Shown: one piece after another, positions 49,401 through 60,890 of the stretch | Position numbering within the stretch: the first letter of the stretch is position 1 | How the letters are laid out: every line of letters begins with the position of its first letter | Assembly: GCA_029959085.1 (NCBI GenBank) | Contig: JARWIR010000005.1 | Span: 6,078,501-6,142,500 of the forward strand | DNA length: 64,000 nt | Direction: 5' to 3' | From: Nemophila menziesii | Lineage: Eukaryota; Streptophyta; Magnoliopsida; Boraginales; Hydrophyllaceae | Notes under the pieces: generated by a model | Databases searched by the model: none | What the model saw: the letters and a program-made list of their open reading frames with translations, nothing else | Told to the model about the DNA's origin: nothing | Program-made: the position numbers and the translations under genes

Positions 49401-50826
49401 TGTGTTCTGATCTGCAGATTCATCAGAGGGTTCATACGATGTTTCTTTAGGACTCTTCTGAATTGTCTCGTTAAGATTAATGGGTTCATGATCTTCAGCT
49501 TTTTGAGATTCTTTAACCTCACTTGATGCTTCTACTTCAGAATATGAATCGTCTGATCTAACTTTGTATTCAGGCGCAACTTTATATTCCGTTGAATCTT
49601 CATGGATCGCTTTAACAACTTCATCTTCATCTATCTTCTGTTAGTGAATAATATTGTTGACCTTAGTATATATATATTATGCTAGAAAAACTGAAAAATA
49701 GTAATATGAAATATAAATATTGTATAAACTAAAGATAATATTTACCTTTTGGTCCCTAGACACTTCAGTTTGATTGTCACTTTTTCTGTCCTCCTCGTTC
49801 AAAATCGTTTCAGATCCGATCTTAGTTGTTGCTTCTTCAAGAGACTCGTCTTTCGTTACACTCTCGTTTGTTCTATCAGGCACTTCAGATTCAAGTACAT
49901 TTTCTGACTTCTCAGATTTAAAATGAGAAGCTTCATCTTCTTGGAGAATCTCTTTCTCTGTTGAATGTGAAACATCTAAATCATCAGCGTCCTTGTTTGA
50001 GCTTTCTGAACTCCAATAATTGTTCCACTTATTTTTGAGCATCCCTCCAACAGATTGTTTTTGCTCTACTTCTGGAATCTCTTCGGCTTTGCATTCTTTC
50101 TCCTCTTTTACATCGCGAGTTTCTGTGTTATTTTCTGCATCATTTTGAGTTTTTTCTTCAACTTTTAACGGAGATTCTGTTTCAGGTTTATCAGAACCTG
50201 ATTTTATCTCTTCAGAGATCGTGGGGCCTGAGCCCTCTTCAGAAAACGTTGCTTTAGGCTTGGTAAGTTTCAACTCTTCAGCCAGATCAGGTTCAAAAAT
50301 GTTACCTTCTACAATCTGACTCGAGTTTATACCTTCCGAAACTACCCCTCCTTTTTGCTCTTCGTGAAGTCCCGATGGACTTATTATTTGTTCATCTGCA
50401 ACTTTTGCAACCAAAGGTGATTCAAAAACATCTTCACCTTCAGTGCTTCTAGAGTTAGGCGAAGATTCCACTATGCCCTCAGATTTTTTAACTACTATAT
50501 CATTCTCTTCTAAGCGCTGCATATAAGTAAAAAAACCGGATCATATTAAACAAAATATAAAGACAAAAGTCTTAAATTTCAGTCAAATTTCTACTATCTA
50601 AACCATGATCCATATTCTAAGTAAAGCACTTATTATACTTATGATCATGCACTAGCTGAACATTAACTCGAGGAGCAAATTCTCGAGGGGTTAGATTCAG
50701 TAACCATGGTATAAACGATCATATAAAACAGTGAGAGAAACAAGTTGAATCTTCAAATATAATGAATGAGAACATAAGACTTACCGTTTCAGGTACGTTT
50801 TCTTGAGTATCGGCTCCAGAAGCCAT
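40455..50826 (-). CDS. Very large acidic repeat protein, 17 phase-0 exons (about 2,889 aa), function unknown
   Basis: Exons in transcript order: 50826-50785, 50516-49746, 49637-48681, 48604-47918, 47826-47179, 47090-46212, 46129-45635, 45545-45273, 45157-44846, 44770-44702, 44635-43259, 43138-43073, 42992-42630, 42516-42139, 42052-41996, 41917-41471, 41303-40455. Every exon length is a multiple of three, every intron starts GT and ends AG on the minus strand, and the frame is open throughout. The protein starts MASGADTQENVPET, is overwhelmingly Glu/Ser/Lys/Asp/Thr, has no membrane segment, and ends in a short basic tail (SKMKHSIAKVKKAITGKHSH). Modules repeat along it: TVTREIEE-IP (at least six), EPVISSEEKDT-LEPVS, and three basic Trp-rich units KDKWNNYWSSESS. 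Many exons begin DQ or EQ and end NE, as expected from serial exon duplication. Likely intrinsically disordered. I do not recognise a family with known function. Confidence 0.8.
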
Positions 50827-50884
50827 TTTAGTAATTGTAGTTTTCTGATCAGCAGAATTTGAGTATTTGGTTCTGATCTTCACA

Positions 50885-50910
50885 AGTGAGCTGCTTTATA
50901 AGGAGTGTTT
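50885..50910 (-). promoter_or_regulatory. Candidate TATA box of the large acidic gene
   Basis: On the minus strand ccttataaagc (+ strand gctttataagg, about 50892-50902) lies about 70 bp upstream of the ATG at 50826, a plausible position for a plant core promoter. Confidence 0.5.
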
Positions 50911-53900
50911 AGTAGCCACTCTTTTTAAAACCCGAACTACAAAATAATCTTTGTAACATAATAAGAGTGTGGAGAATGTACATAAAAAAAAAATCAATAA
51001 ACAGAACAAAAGAAATATTTAAGAATTATTAAAAAAGGATGTTTGTAAAAGGTTGCAGAAAATGACAAATATGCCACGTATTCTGGGTATTATTGTTTTG
51101 TGATAGGCCAGAGAGGCATCGGTCCTACAAGATGGTATGATCACATGTACACAGAGACTTTACATGGCTTTAGTGAATCAATGGATCTGAAATAGATCAA
51201 TAATTCTTCACTTTTTATATGTACTGCAACTTAGGAGAGTTCAAACTTTGGTTAGGGGAGCAAAGAGGTTTAGATTTTCTTTTTAAGTTAATTGCTGTAT
51301 AAATTCTTATTAAAAAAAAAAATTGAGTTAATTATAAGATAGAACCTATGTTGTACAAAATCTTTTACCAAAGTTGAGAGAAAGCAAAGATTCTAAAAAA
51401 CTAAATACTGTATCGATATCATTTGTATAGTGTCGAGACAAATTTAAAAAAATCTAGAAAGATTATGGCTTCGTTATTAGATGTTCGTTATGTTTAAGCT
51501 CAAAGAATACATAAGCGAGGTCTTACCATGATTCCGTAAACGGTAATTTAAGGTTATATATTATTGTATAGCCTCTCTGCTTACAAAAGATTGCCATTAA
51601 TTTTAAAAATGGCAGTTCATACAAAATTTGTTGTTTTAAAAAATTAACATATTTTTTTTATATCATATTTATCTTTATTTCAATTGTAATATTAAAATTT
51701 ATGTTTTAATAAGAATTTAAAATTTCAAGAACATGAAAAATAATTTCTTCTGATAGAATTATAAAATTGAGGAATAATGTACAAAATTAATTAGCAGCAC
51801 TTTAAGCTTTTGGCGAAGATTTTTTTAAACCACAAACAACGTCACCAAAAATATTAACATCCATAAAGTTTAGGAGAAAACCTTTTGAGTTGAAATTTTT
51901 TGAGGAAAATTTTGATTATTTTTGTGAGTATCTGGATCATTTGTAACCATATATGATAACTATCCTTTACATCTCAAATCCCTTTCCTAGAAGAGAAAAT
52001 GAAAAAAAATTACAAGTTGGTAAGTGGAAGATCAAATTTGGTTTTTAGTGGTCCATAATAGCCAACTCAAAACGCAAAATTGATTGTGATTTGAGATACA
52101 TGAAATGTGTCTCATTGATACCTTTGAAAAATTATTTCAATTTTTCTTAATCTTCCGCTAAAAATCCGGTTATCAATATCGGCTATTGGAACTTGGAAGT
52201 CAATTTGTAATGATTCGAGCTCTTAGGAGAGTCGACTTCTTTTTAAACTAATATGGTACTATTGACGAATCATCATTTTTTCTTTTAGACGTGTAAAAAA
52301 ACTACAGAGATCAATATCGAAAGTTAACTTTCCCTAATTTAAAGAATTGACATAAAAATTTTGCTAATGATTTTTGTTTTCTTACTGTCATGTGTGCTTT
52401 TTTTGCTTCGTAGTATATATTTAAAAAAAACAAGATCCATCTTTATTGTCTGCTTCTTATTTGTCTGATCCATGGCTTGAGCCTTTGTCTAGTTGTCGAA
52501 ACCTGCTTGATATCTTCTTTCTGTACAAGAATTATAAGTGATAATCGTTGAGAATTCAGTTCGAGATCCTGTACTTTTATTAATCTAAACCACTTCTATT
52601 CTTGTAGGTCTGTATGGTTGGTCGAAAGATGTATCACATGTGAATACTATATTTATTTAGTTGACGAATCATCATTTGGGTAGGTAATTTTCTGATTTGA
52701 AATTGTCTAGATAAAATCATGTAGTATATATAGTATAGTCGTATTACGATCATTTGTGGACATAATTGTTGATAATTGAGATAAATTTAAAAGCTTATAT
52801 TTCTTCTTAAGTATAATGTTTACAATTTTAAATGAAAAGTTAATTACATTAATAGTGACAGAATCAAGCATTTAAATAGTTGAAAGTTTGTCATCAGTTA
52901 TTATTATTATTTTTATTTTTTGGTCAAGAGATTGTCACCAATTAATAGTTGAATAAAAAATATCTTTTCCTATTATGGTTTGCATTCGTCAATTTATATT
53001 TTATATCGACCAATTTGGTGTAGTTTTTAAATAATGAATTGACTTAATATTATATTAAGAGGTAATTATATTTTTGCCTTAAAATTTGTAAGTAAACAAA
53101 TTTAACTTAGAAAAGTGAATTTTATAAGTGAAACTAGCACCAACACTTATTATGCAAGAGGTTAGGTTACTCCGCAGAGACCAAAAAGTCCTGTGATCGA
53201 ATCTCATTAAAATTATTTACTCTAAATCCAAAGTAGCTCTTTCATGTATTAAAAAAAACTTATACCACAAACATAAACATACATACAGATAGAACTCTTA
53301 ATAATACCAAATGGGTATTAGTGGAGTTCAAATATATATATATATATATATAAAAGTTTCTTATTTGGTTTTACAATCAATTATATTTACTTAAATCATG
53401 ATTATTTATGATAAAATCTGGTATTTGTTAATGTTAATTGTTGAGATGGAGTTGAAAGATTTGATAGCATAGTGTATGATAATTGTGGATCATATGCCTG
53501 GGTTGATTTAAGATTGTATTTATAAATAAGTTGGGTTAATAGCTAAAATTTTACTATTTTTTTAGCATTTAAAAGCATTTACTATATATTCGAATCCTCT
53601 GAAAATTGATGTCGATCAAGTTTCCTCATGAAGTAGGAGTACAATTTTTTTTTCTTTTTTGTTCAAAACCTCATGAAGTACAATACAATGCGGCGTGATA
53701 ATGGTTAGCTAGCTAGTGTCATTTATTACAATGTGGGCCCTACAAGCCACGTCGACAATGTAAAGAGAATGCACTTAATACCCAAGGGCCATAGACTTAG
53801 TTGGACGGTCATATTCTCACGTCAATCTATATGGAAATTTTCATCTACACTTTGATAATAGTATATTAATGTAATAAGGACCATTTAGCCAAAAATTAAA

Positions 53901-54053
53901 AATAAATTAATATCACAGTAATAAAAGCTATCTAAATCAAACCAGGCTAAACAATGCCAAACCGCCTTCCTTATCTTAAATTATTCTTTTCTTTAGTGAC
54001 ATAAAAAAAGAGATAACTAAAGAATTTAAAAAGATATAATTATGGGTGGAGTG
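50911..54053. other. Gene-free AT-rich region
   Basis: About 3.1 kb with no supported gene. A short (TA)n run lies near 53334-53352. The promoter of the large minus-strand gene should occupy the left end. Confidence 0.45.
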
Positions 54054-54063
54054 ATTGATTAAT

Positions 54064-55692
54064 CTACTTGAAAAAAAAGAGTCACTTCTTTATAAATTAT
54101 TAAAAGGAAAATATTTTCCAAATGATCACTTTCTCCACGCAAAATTAGGTAGTAAATCATCTTGGGGATGGAGAAGTCTTTTAGTAGGAAGAGATGCTAT
54201 AAAAAACCATTTAAAATGGAAAATTGGGGATGGAGAGAGTATAAATCCCCAAATTGATACTTGGCTCTCATCGAATTTAAATGTTACAAAGCCTAAGGAC
54301 AACAATATTACTAAACTAAAAGATTTATTCTACCATGAGGAAAGAAGATGGGATTTAGAGAAAGTTAAAAAGAACTTTAACTCAATGGATTATGAAATTA
54401 TTAGGAAAACATTTATACCTCTTGTTAAAAGTAGTGATAGACTAACTTGGACCCTTAGTCCTAATGGACTATTCTCGGTTAAGGAATGCTACCACCACTT
54501 AATTTCTGAAAAAATTAAAGAGAATGAAATTAAGAAGCCATCCAAACCATCTACTTCACACACTACTGACCCTGTGGTTTGGAAGGCTATCTGGAATATG
54601 AAAACGCCCCCCAAAATTAAGAATTTTATTTGGAAGGCAATAAAAAATGTGTTACCAACTTCGGAAAATCTATTCTTAAGAAAGTGTAGAGATACAAGCT
54701 TATGTATTATCTGCAATAAAAACATTGAGAATGTGGAGCATATTTTGTTTGATTGTGATTGGGCACGAGCCACGTGGCTAGCTTCACCTCTTTCGTTAAA
54801 AATCAGCAACCACTCCAAGAAATTGGATGTCTGGATGGCTGAAGTATTAAAGGATTTGAAAAAATCAAGTAGTAATTTTATATACCCGGTTGAAAGAATA
54901 TGTATTTTAGCATGGCACATTTGGAAGGATAGAAATGCCTATATTTTTAATAAGACTAAATTGGACCCTATGAATACTATAAGAAAAGCTGAAAACACTT
55001 GGAAAGAACAGCTTGAATGCGCAGATAATAGAATAAATGGAAATATGTGGGAAAACCAAATGGAAATTAAGAACAAGGCTGAGAAAGGTATAAAAAACCC
55101 TTATGATGTTAATAATAAACTGAAGGGAATACAAACTCATCCCATGAAGGGGTGTAATATAACAGCTAACTCTCCATTACGAGAGCATAAGTTAGCTAGT
55201 AAATGGATACCTCCCTCAAAAAACTCTATAAAAATTAACTGTGATGCATCGTATACTAAAAATGGTTCCAATATTGCGTGTGTTGCCAGGGATTATAAAG
55301 GACAAGTGCTTCGATGTCAAGGGTGGAGAATTCATGCTGATAATTGCTTGGAGGCTGAAGGTCTAGGGGTTCTAAAAGCCTGTCTATGGGCTAAAGAGCT
55401 CAACAACTTCCACTGTATAGTGGAAAATGATAACCTCACTCTCATGGAGCCATTGATTAGCAATTTTCCTTTCTCTTCTCCTTGTATTGCGAATTTAGTT
55501 AGAAGTATTTACTTTATTTCTGAATTATGTAATCCATCTTTTTCGTTTGTAAAAAGAGATGGAAATAGAATAGCGGATTGGGTTTGCAAAAATTTGCCCT
55601 TAGGTGAGTCTTATGACTTTTGTGCAAATCCCTTCCCAACTAGACTTGTTAAACTGTTAAGCCTTGATTTGTCCCCTATGGGGATAGGCTAA
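54064..55692 (+). pseudogene. LINE ORF2 C-terminal part (zinc region and RNase H), open
   Basis: About 540 codons open to the stop at 55690-55692. Domains in order: the post-RT region (SSWGWRSLLVGRD), the zf-RVT region with WNMKTPPKIKNFIWKAI and CIICNKNIENVEHILF near 54700-54750, WHIWKDRNAY near 54910, then RVT_3 RNase H from INCDASYTKNG (about 55225) through CLEAEGLGVLKA and VENDNLTLM to SPMGIG. The frame has no natural start: upstream it continues into target DNA. RNase H in this lineage probably degrades template RNA during insertion. With the frame fully open, insertion looks recent. It shows the RNase H that the LINE at 15-20 kb has lost. Confidence 0.85.
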
Positions 55693-55748
55693 CTTTATAT
55701 TGTAACTATTGGTTTTAATATATAAGCGATTAGAACAAAAAAAAAAAA
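54064..55748 (+). mobile_element. 5'-truncated LINE with 10-bp target duplication and poly-A
   Basis: The target duplication attgattaat is at 54054-54063 and 55749-55758. Between them is a LINE 3' end, closing with a poly-A run (55737-55748). The upstream endonuclease and reverse transcriptase parts are missing, as expected from incomplete target-primed reverse transcription. Confidence 0.9.
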
Positions 55749-55758
55749 ATTGATTAAT

Positions 55759-56240
55759 AGAGTTTTATTACTAATTTTATGATATATATAAAATTGGTTT
55801 GTTTATTTTTTAGAAAAGGCATGACAAATATTAAAATGTTAAGATATTTTAAAAAATAAAACTGTATATAGCCAAAAAGATAAGTAAAAAATATGAATTA
55901 ATGAGTCATTAAAATATCAAGTCATTGAATATCAGTATTGTTTATCTCCGATCACCATCATCAACCACCTCTGATGCCACCACCTGAGACATACTCAGTG
56001 AAAATCAATGAAGATCAAAAAAATCACTAAGTATGAAATCGCTATAAAATGTCACTAAGTATATGTAGCAAATTTCTGAGTATATTCAAATTTACTAATT
56101 ATATTCAGCAAAATTCATGAACTATTTCTACAAAATACTGAGTATAAACAATAAATGCATAAAATTCTTTTCTATATCAAAATAGTAAAAAATACAACAC
56201 TTAATCCAGAAAATATACTAACTAAAAAAAAGTTGAATAA
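55759..56240. other. Gene-free spacer with short degenerate repeats
   Basis: Fragments of the form cactaagtatat and ctgagtatattcaa recur around 55990-56150. No gene. Confidence 0.4.
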
Positions 56241-56322
56241 AAATTAGGTAAAGACCACAGACGGTCCTCTATCTTTTAATAAAATGTCTGAATGGTCCCC
56301 GATCTACAAATGTCACAAGATG

Positions 56323-56475
56323 CTCTTTTTTTTTATATATGGGTATAAAGGCCAGCTTTCGCGCACCGCGACTATTCTCATAGAAAACATACACGCCTCC
56401 TCATGCATATTCTTACTTAATCAGAACTAGGTTACCCATGTTCAGGGAGGAGATTCGAAGCATGTAACTCTCGCT
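56323..56475 (-). mobile_element. SINE-like insertion inside the left TIR
   Basis: acaagatg flanks it on both sides (56315-56322, 56476-56483), splitting a TIR stretch that is continuous in the right TIR. On the minus strand it has a B-box-like gcttcgaatctc, then gtcgcggtgcgcgaaagctggcc, and ends in a poly-A (poly-T on + near 56325). Same family as 34132-34250 by its gtgcgcg tail. Confidence 0.65.
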
Positions 56476-56724
56476 ACAAGATGACTCTTTACATTAGTAT
56501 TTTGCTTCACCGTTAGCCTTTTTTCATTTCGTATCTGTTGACCGTGAGTCAACGCACGAGGCGCCACGTCAGCGCGATGTTAGTGCCACATACGCATTAT
56601 TCTTTTTCGCCGTCATCGTCTTTATTATCTTTTACAAAAAAAAAAACTTTAAGACATCAACAATGGAAGAATGCAAAAATTAAAGTAAAATATCAATAGA
56701 TCCGTGTCTTCACACTAGCATTTG

Positions 56725-57119
56725 AACAAAAAAACAAAAAGAAATCTCTTTACACTAAGCCGCTCCCCTGCACAACAAAATCGCCGCCACTCGTGTCCAT
56801 CATCAACCGGTTTGGCTACGCCATTAACAATCAAAGTTCCCAAATTAAGGTAAAAAAATCTCTTCACACTCACCTTACCACACCAAGCCGCTCTCCTGCA
56901 CAAGAAAACCGCCGCCACTCGTATCTATTCTCCACCATCATCAACCGGCTTGGCTACTCCATCAACGATCGAAGAACCCAAATTAAGGTAAAAAAACAAA
57001 AAAAAATCTCTTCACATTCACCTCCCATACCAAGCCGCTCTCATGCACAAGAAACCCATCGCCACTCGGGAACCATGTTCCACCATCATCAACCGGCTTA
57101 GAGAAGAACCCAAATTAAG
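56725..57119. repeat. Three tandem copies of the PES copy 2 leader exon
   Basis: Units start near 56740, 56850 and 57000. Each carries ccgctctcctgcacaagaaa-like, catcatcaaccggc and cccaaattaaggtaaaa segments, matching 36720-36830 upstream of PES copy 2. Each unit ends in the same AAG/gtaaaa exon-intron junction. Confidence 0.85.
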
Positions 57120-57880
57120 GTAAAAAATTGAATTATTTTTAACCTAATATCGTCACTTTTATAAATTTTCATAATTGTTTGATTTAAGTATAATTAGAGT
57201 CGTATTTATTATATATTATACAAATTCCATGATGGCCATTATTATGTCCGTTGGAAGTATTTTACTGTATGAGAAGTGATGCGCTGAAGTGAGCAATTTG
57301 ATGTTATATTGTATTTTTGAATTGTTTTTCAGTAAATATTCATTTGGTGCAAGTGTTGGAGATGGTCTTATCTAATTTAAGTATAATTACAGTCGTGGTG
57401 TTTATTATATTTTTATACAAATCCTAGAATGACCATTTTAATTTTATAACATGTGGAAGTCTTTTACCTTGTTGAGAATAGTGTATATGGGGAAGGGGAT
57501 GCCATGACAGTTAAAATAAGCAATTTGGCCTTATACTGTATTTTTTATATTGCTTTACAATTAACATCCATATCAGACTATTGGTGAGGGGAGGGGGTCG
57601 TGACTATTGGAGTGAGCAATATGGTGTTGTATTGTATTTTTTTTTTTGATGTCATGACTGTTGGAGTGAGCAGTTTGGTGTTAAACTGTATTTTCAAAAT
57701 TGTAAAGAAGAACAACATCTGATGTCGTGACTGTTGTAGTGAGCAATTTGGTGTTATACTGTATTTTTTGAAATATAATGAAGAAAACCATTTGATGTCA
57801 TTACTGTTGGAGTGAGCAATTTGATGTTATACTGTAATTTTTGAATTATAATGATGAACACCAAGAACTACTTAATGTGT
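57120..57880. repeat. PES leader-intron copy followed by tandem intron fragments
   Basis: 57120-57345 matches the PES copy 2 leader intron, from gtaaaaaattgaattattttt to the acceptor ttgtttttcag and gtaaatattcatttg. After that, the unit gtgactgttggagtgagcaatttggtgttatactgtattttt recurs about six times (near 57510, 57600, 57655, 57725, 57800) with drift. The same unit occurs once at 36998-37050. Confidence 0.8.
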
Positions 57881-58164
57881 GTGTTTTGATGTGTTTATGT
57901 GTATGTGTAAATGTGTTAAAAGGAAAATGGTAGAAATGCCCACGCCACATAGGAGAAAAGGGGTAGGGTGGTGATGATGTCATGCTTATGTGGCGTTGAC
58001 GTGACGTCACACAGCGTTGACTACGTCAGCCGATAGAAAATGGAAAAAATGACTAACAGGTGACAAAAAATACTAATGTAAAGGGTCATCTCGTGACATT
58101 TTGTAGATCGGGGTCTGTTGGACATTTTGTTGAAAGATAGAGGGCCACTCGTGGTTCTTACCCT

Positions 58165-58458
58165 AAAAAATATTACAAAGTAAAAGCACGAAACTATGAA
58201 TCTTTTGCTTCACAAAGTTGGACAGAAGTTGAACCACAAAGCTTGATGGCAACTGAAAACTAAGAGAGTTTCATTAATCCATGGTAAGCCATGATTTTTG
58301 AACGAAACTAGATATGTAACTCGCGTGAAAGTCATGCCTGAGAATTGCTTGAAATGACATCTTTAAGCTCAAACCGCATTTCATCGAATACTGTAGCAAT
58401 GGATCTTGAACCAAGCTCAAACACGAACAACTAAAATTTCACCGTGAGGCCACCACCA
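58165..58458. other. Spacer between the MULE-like element and the LTR element
   Basis: About 290 bp of unique-looking sequence without a gene. The five bases before the LTR (cacca) should be one side of its target duplication. Confidence 0.4.
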
Positions 58459-59844
58459 TGAAAGTCCTAGAGGGGGGATGAATAGGATTACAAATAAGAT
58501 TAATGCCTAATTAAAAAATCTTTTGGACAATTATAAGTTTAAGAGAAAACTTCTAAGTCAACTAGTTAAATCAAACTCTTATAGGATCATGCAAAGGTAA
58601 GATAGAGTTTTGATATAAAAGTATAACAAGTAAATCGTCAAACCAATATCTTAAAAACTACTCTAGGAGACTATATGTTAGATATCCTAGATAAACAATA
58701 TCATATAACTCATGCTAGCATATTATCAAACATATAGAGTGCGGAAAGTAAATAGAGTAGGGATAGAAAGATACACACGGTTTATAGTGGTTCGGTTTCC
58801 CTACATCCACTACCTAAGGAAGCCTCCTTAGGATTTCAATCTTTTCACTAAGCTTCCGTGCCTCTCTTAACCGGGTCGAGAACACAATAACCTTTACAAA
58901 CTCTTCGATAACACGAAGGACAAACCACTTGTGTAATCACAACACAAGGACACCAAGTATACTCCCTATACTTGAATTCTCTCTTAATCTATCTATTACA
59001 AGACCTAGACTTAAGAGGATAGCAACAAAGTGTTTAAAGGTTTGCTAATAAAAGCTTGTAACTAAAACTCCTAAAAGAGTGGATATGACTATAAGCTTGT
59101 TTACTCCTCTTGAGTGGATAGAACCTTGTGGCTTAATTGATTAACTCCTTGAAAGGATTTATAAGCTCACTAAGATTGAATTTGACTATGTATAGCACTT
59201 GACACCTTCTTGAATGATAGCAATTAAGCCCCTTAATGTTTGTAATTAGTTGGTGTAGTTGTAGCCTTCAAAGAGCTTCAATTTATAGTAGAAAATGGCT
59301 TCCAACGGTCATAAGACTTGGGTCCAACGGATCTATTAATCTCCCAACGGATATATTCCTTATGACTTGTCTTTTGTGCATAAAACCCTTTTGTGCGGTG
59401 TACCGCGGATATGGTCCGGTGCACCGCAGAGCAGTTCGACTTAACTTTGAGCTTACTGTTCGGACTAATCAATGTACCGCAACCCTGGTCCGTAAGCTTG
59501 GTCCGGTATACCGCAGCGGTGTACCGCGCCAAGTAACTTTGAAGGATAATGACTTGGATTAATAAAACTTCTTCACGAAAGTTGTTGGAAACATTATTCT
59601 GAGAATCTTTGAAGTTGAACACTGAAGCTAATTCTCAATATACATAAAGATAAGGTTAAAAGCATTTGTATGAGAATTAGTTTCTTAAGATAAAACACTA
59701 AAGATGAACAACATGATAAAGAAAGAGCTTTTTGATGAGTAATGAGTGCACTATAGAATGTTAAGAACAATAGAAATAAGCACACTAAACATAAGAGGAT
59801 TTGTCACATTAAAACAACCTATTAAGGGAGGCTATATGCCAACA
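58459..59844 (-). mobile_element. 3' LTR of a copia-type element (1,386 bp)
   Basis: Begins TGAAAGTCCTAG and ends GCCAACA on the + strand, so on the element's minus strand it runs TGTTGG...TTTCA. The right-hand LTR, starting at 63888, is identical over all 113 bp visible before the window ends. A purine-rich tract on the minus strand (tcaaaaagggggagat, 59845-59860) adjoins it, as expected of a polypurine tract. A cluster of gcggtgtaccgc-like palindromes lies at 59395-59530. Confidence 0.85.
59395..59530. repeat. Cluster of tgtaccgc/gcggta palindromes in the LTR
   Basis: tgcggtgtaccgcgg, gtccggtgcaccgcag, atgtaccgcaac, gtccggtataccgcag and cggtgtaccgcgcc follow one another. A matching pair (gcggtgtaccgcggg, gtccggtgcaccgcaa) is at 62321-62366 in the internal region. 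These are GC-rich islands in AT-rich DNA. Confidence 0.85.
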
Positions 59845-60890
59845 ATCTCCCCCTTTTTGATGATGACAAATCCTTCACTAAAACACCTTAGGAATGATAT
59901 GAAAGTTTAAGCATTAAAGAAATAAAGCTCCCCCTCACAAAAAGCATAAGTTTTTAGATGCATTTGTGAGTGTTTAAAACGTGCAAGTTTTGAAGGTTTT
60001 AGTGCACATAATATTTCTCCCCCTTTGTCTTCATCAAAAAGACGGGGTAAAAACAACTAAGAATAGAAGAGCAAGATCTCGAGTGAATAGATTTTAAACA
60101 ATGATTTAGAGAGTGTGCAAGAGTTTTAGTATAAAAATGATTTTTTAGAAAAAGATGCACAAAGATAGATAGAGTAAGGCAAGAGCTAAGGATAGAGATT
60201 TTTACCAACTCCTTGATCGATAGAATTTGATTTCATATGCTTTCTAATGACACAAACGATTAGTTGCAAAATATGAAATAAATGATTTGTCTAAGCATTT
60301 GAGTCTTTAAAATATGATTTAGCAAAGACTCCCCCTTACAAAATGCATATAGTTTGTTTCAATTTTGTAAACGTTTGATTGACAATTTTCCTTAATAAGA
60401 ACACTTGAAATCATTTTGAAGAAATTTAGGGGTAAAACTGTAATTTGTTGAAAAGCAAGGGGTCAAGATGTATTTTTCAAAATTTTGGGGACTAAACGCA
60501 ATTTTGAAAAATCTTTTGGGGACCGAAATGCAAATTTCAAACTTTTTAGGAACAAGGCTAAAAGGAACAAACTATAGGGACTAAGGAGCAATATCAAGAA
60601 TTAGATGAAGAAGTACCTATAACATCAAAGAACATGTTAGCAACATAAAAACCAAATCAAAAGATGATAAGCAACTAACAATCACGATAAGAACAAAACT
60701 AGTTTAATCAATTATCCAAATAAAACATTTAGCATCCTAACATAAAAACCAAATAAACCAAAGTAGCAATATCCTAGATGTCCAAAACACGGACCCACAA
60801 ATACTTAAAAAGCATAAACACACCACAAACTAAAAAACAACCACATAAGCATAAAGACCCATAAACCACCAAGAAAGATAAAAAGAAGAA
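59845..60890. other. Non-coding internal part of the LTR element
   Basis: Between the polypurine tract and the second ORF. It contains two ctccccctttttga/ctccccctttgtc-type pyrimidine runs (59845 and 60012), on the minus strand purine tracts, the second perhaps a spare priming site. No reverse transcriptase, integrase or RNase H remains were seen. Confidence 0.55.

Larger units (their letters stand above)
56246..58164. mobile_element. MULE-like element carrying PES leader fragments (Pack-MULE-like)
   Basis: Long terminal inverted repeats: the left begins ggtaaagaccac...ggtcctctatctttt and the right ends in the inverse (...gaaagatagagggcc...gtggttcttaccc). Similarity extends over roughly 150-200 bp per end, including ccgatctacaaa, tttacattagtattt and a cacgtca-containing stretch. 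The left TIR is interrupted by a SINE-like insertion. The interior holds three copies of the PES copy 2 leader exon and one or more copies of its leader intron, then decayed repeats of the intron's 3' half. No transposase. A clean 9-bp target duplication was not found; the flanks are poly-A-like on both sides. Confidence 0.7.

Noticed and set aside
40516..49410. Plus-strand frames rich in Ser/Phe/Leu within the large gene region
   Set aside because: They are antisense shadows of the acidic minus-strand exons (GAA/GAG/TCA codons read in reverse).
59236..59622. Frames on both strands at 59.2-59.6 kb
   Set aside because: They fall inside the LTR and include the palindromic GC cluster; no coding signature.
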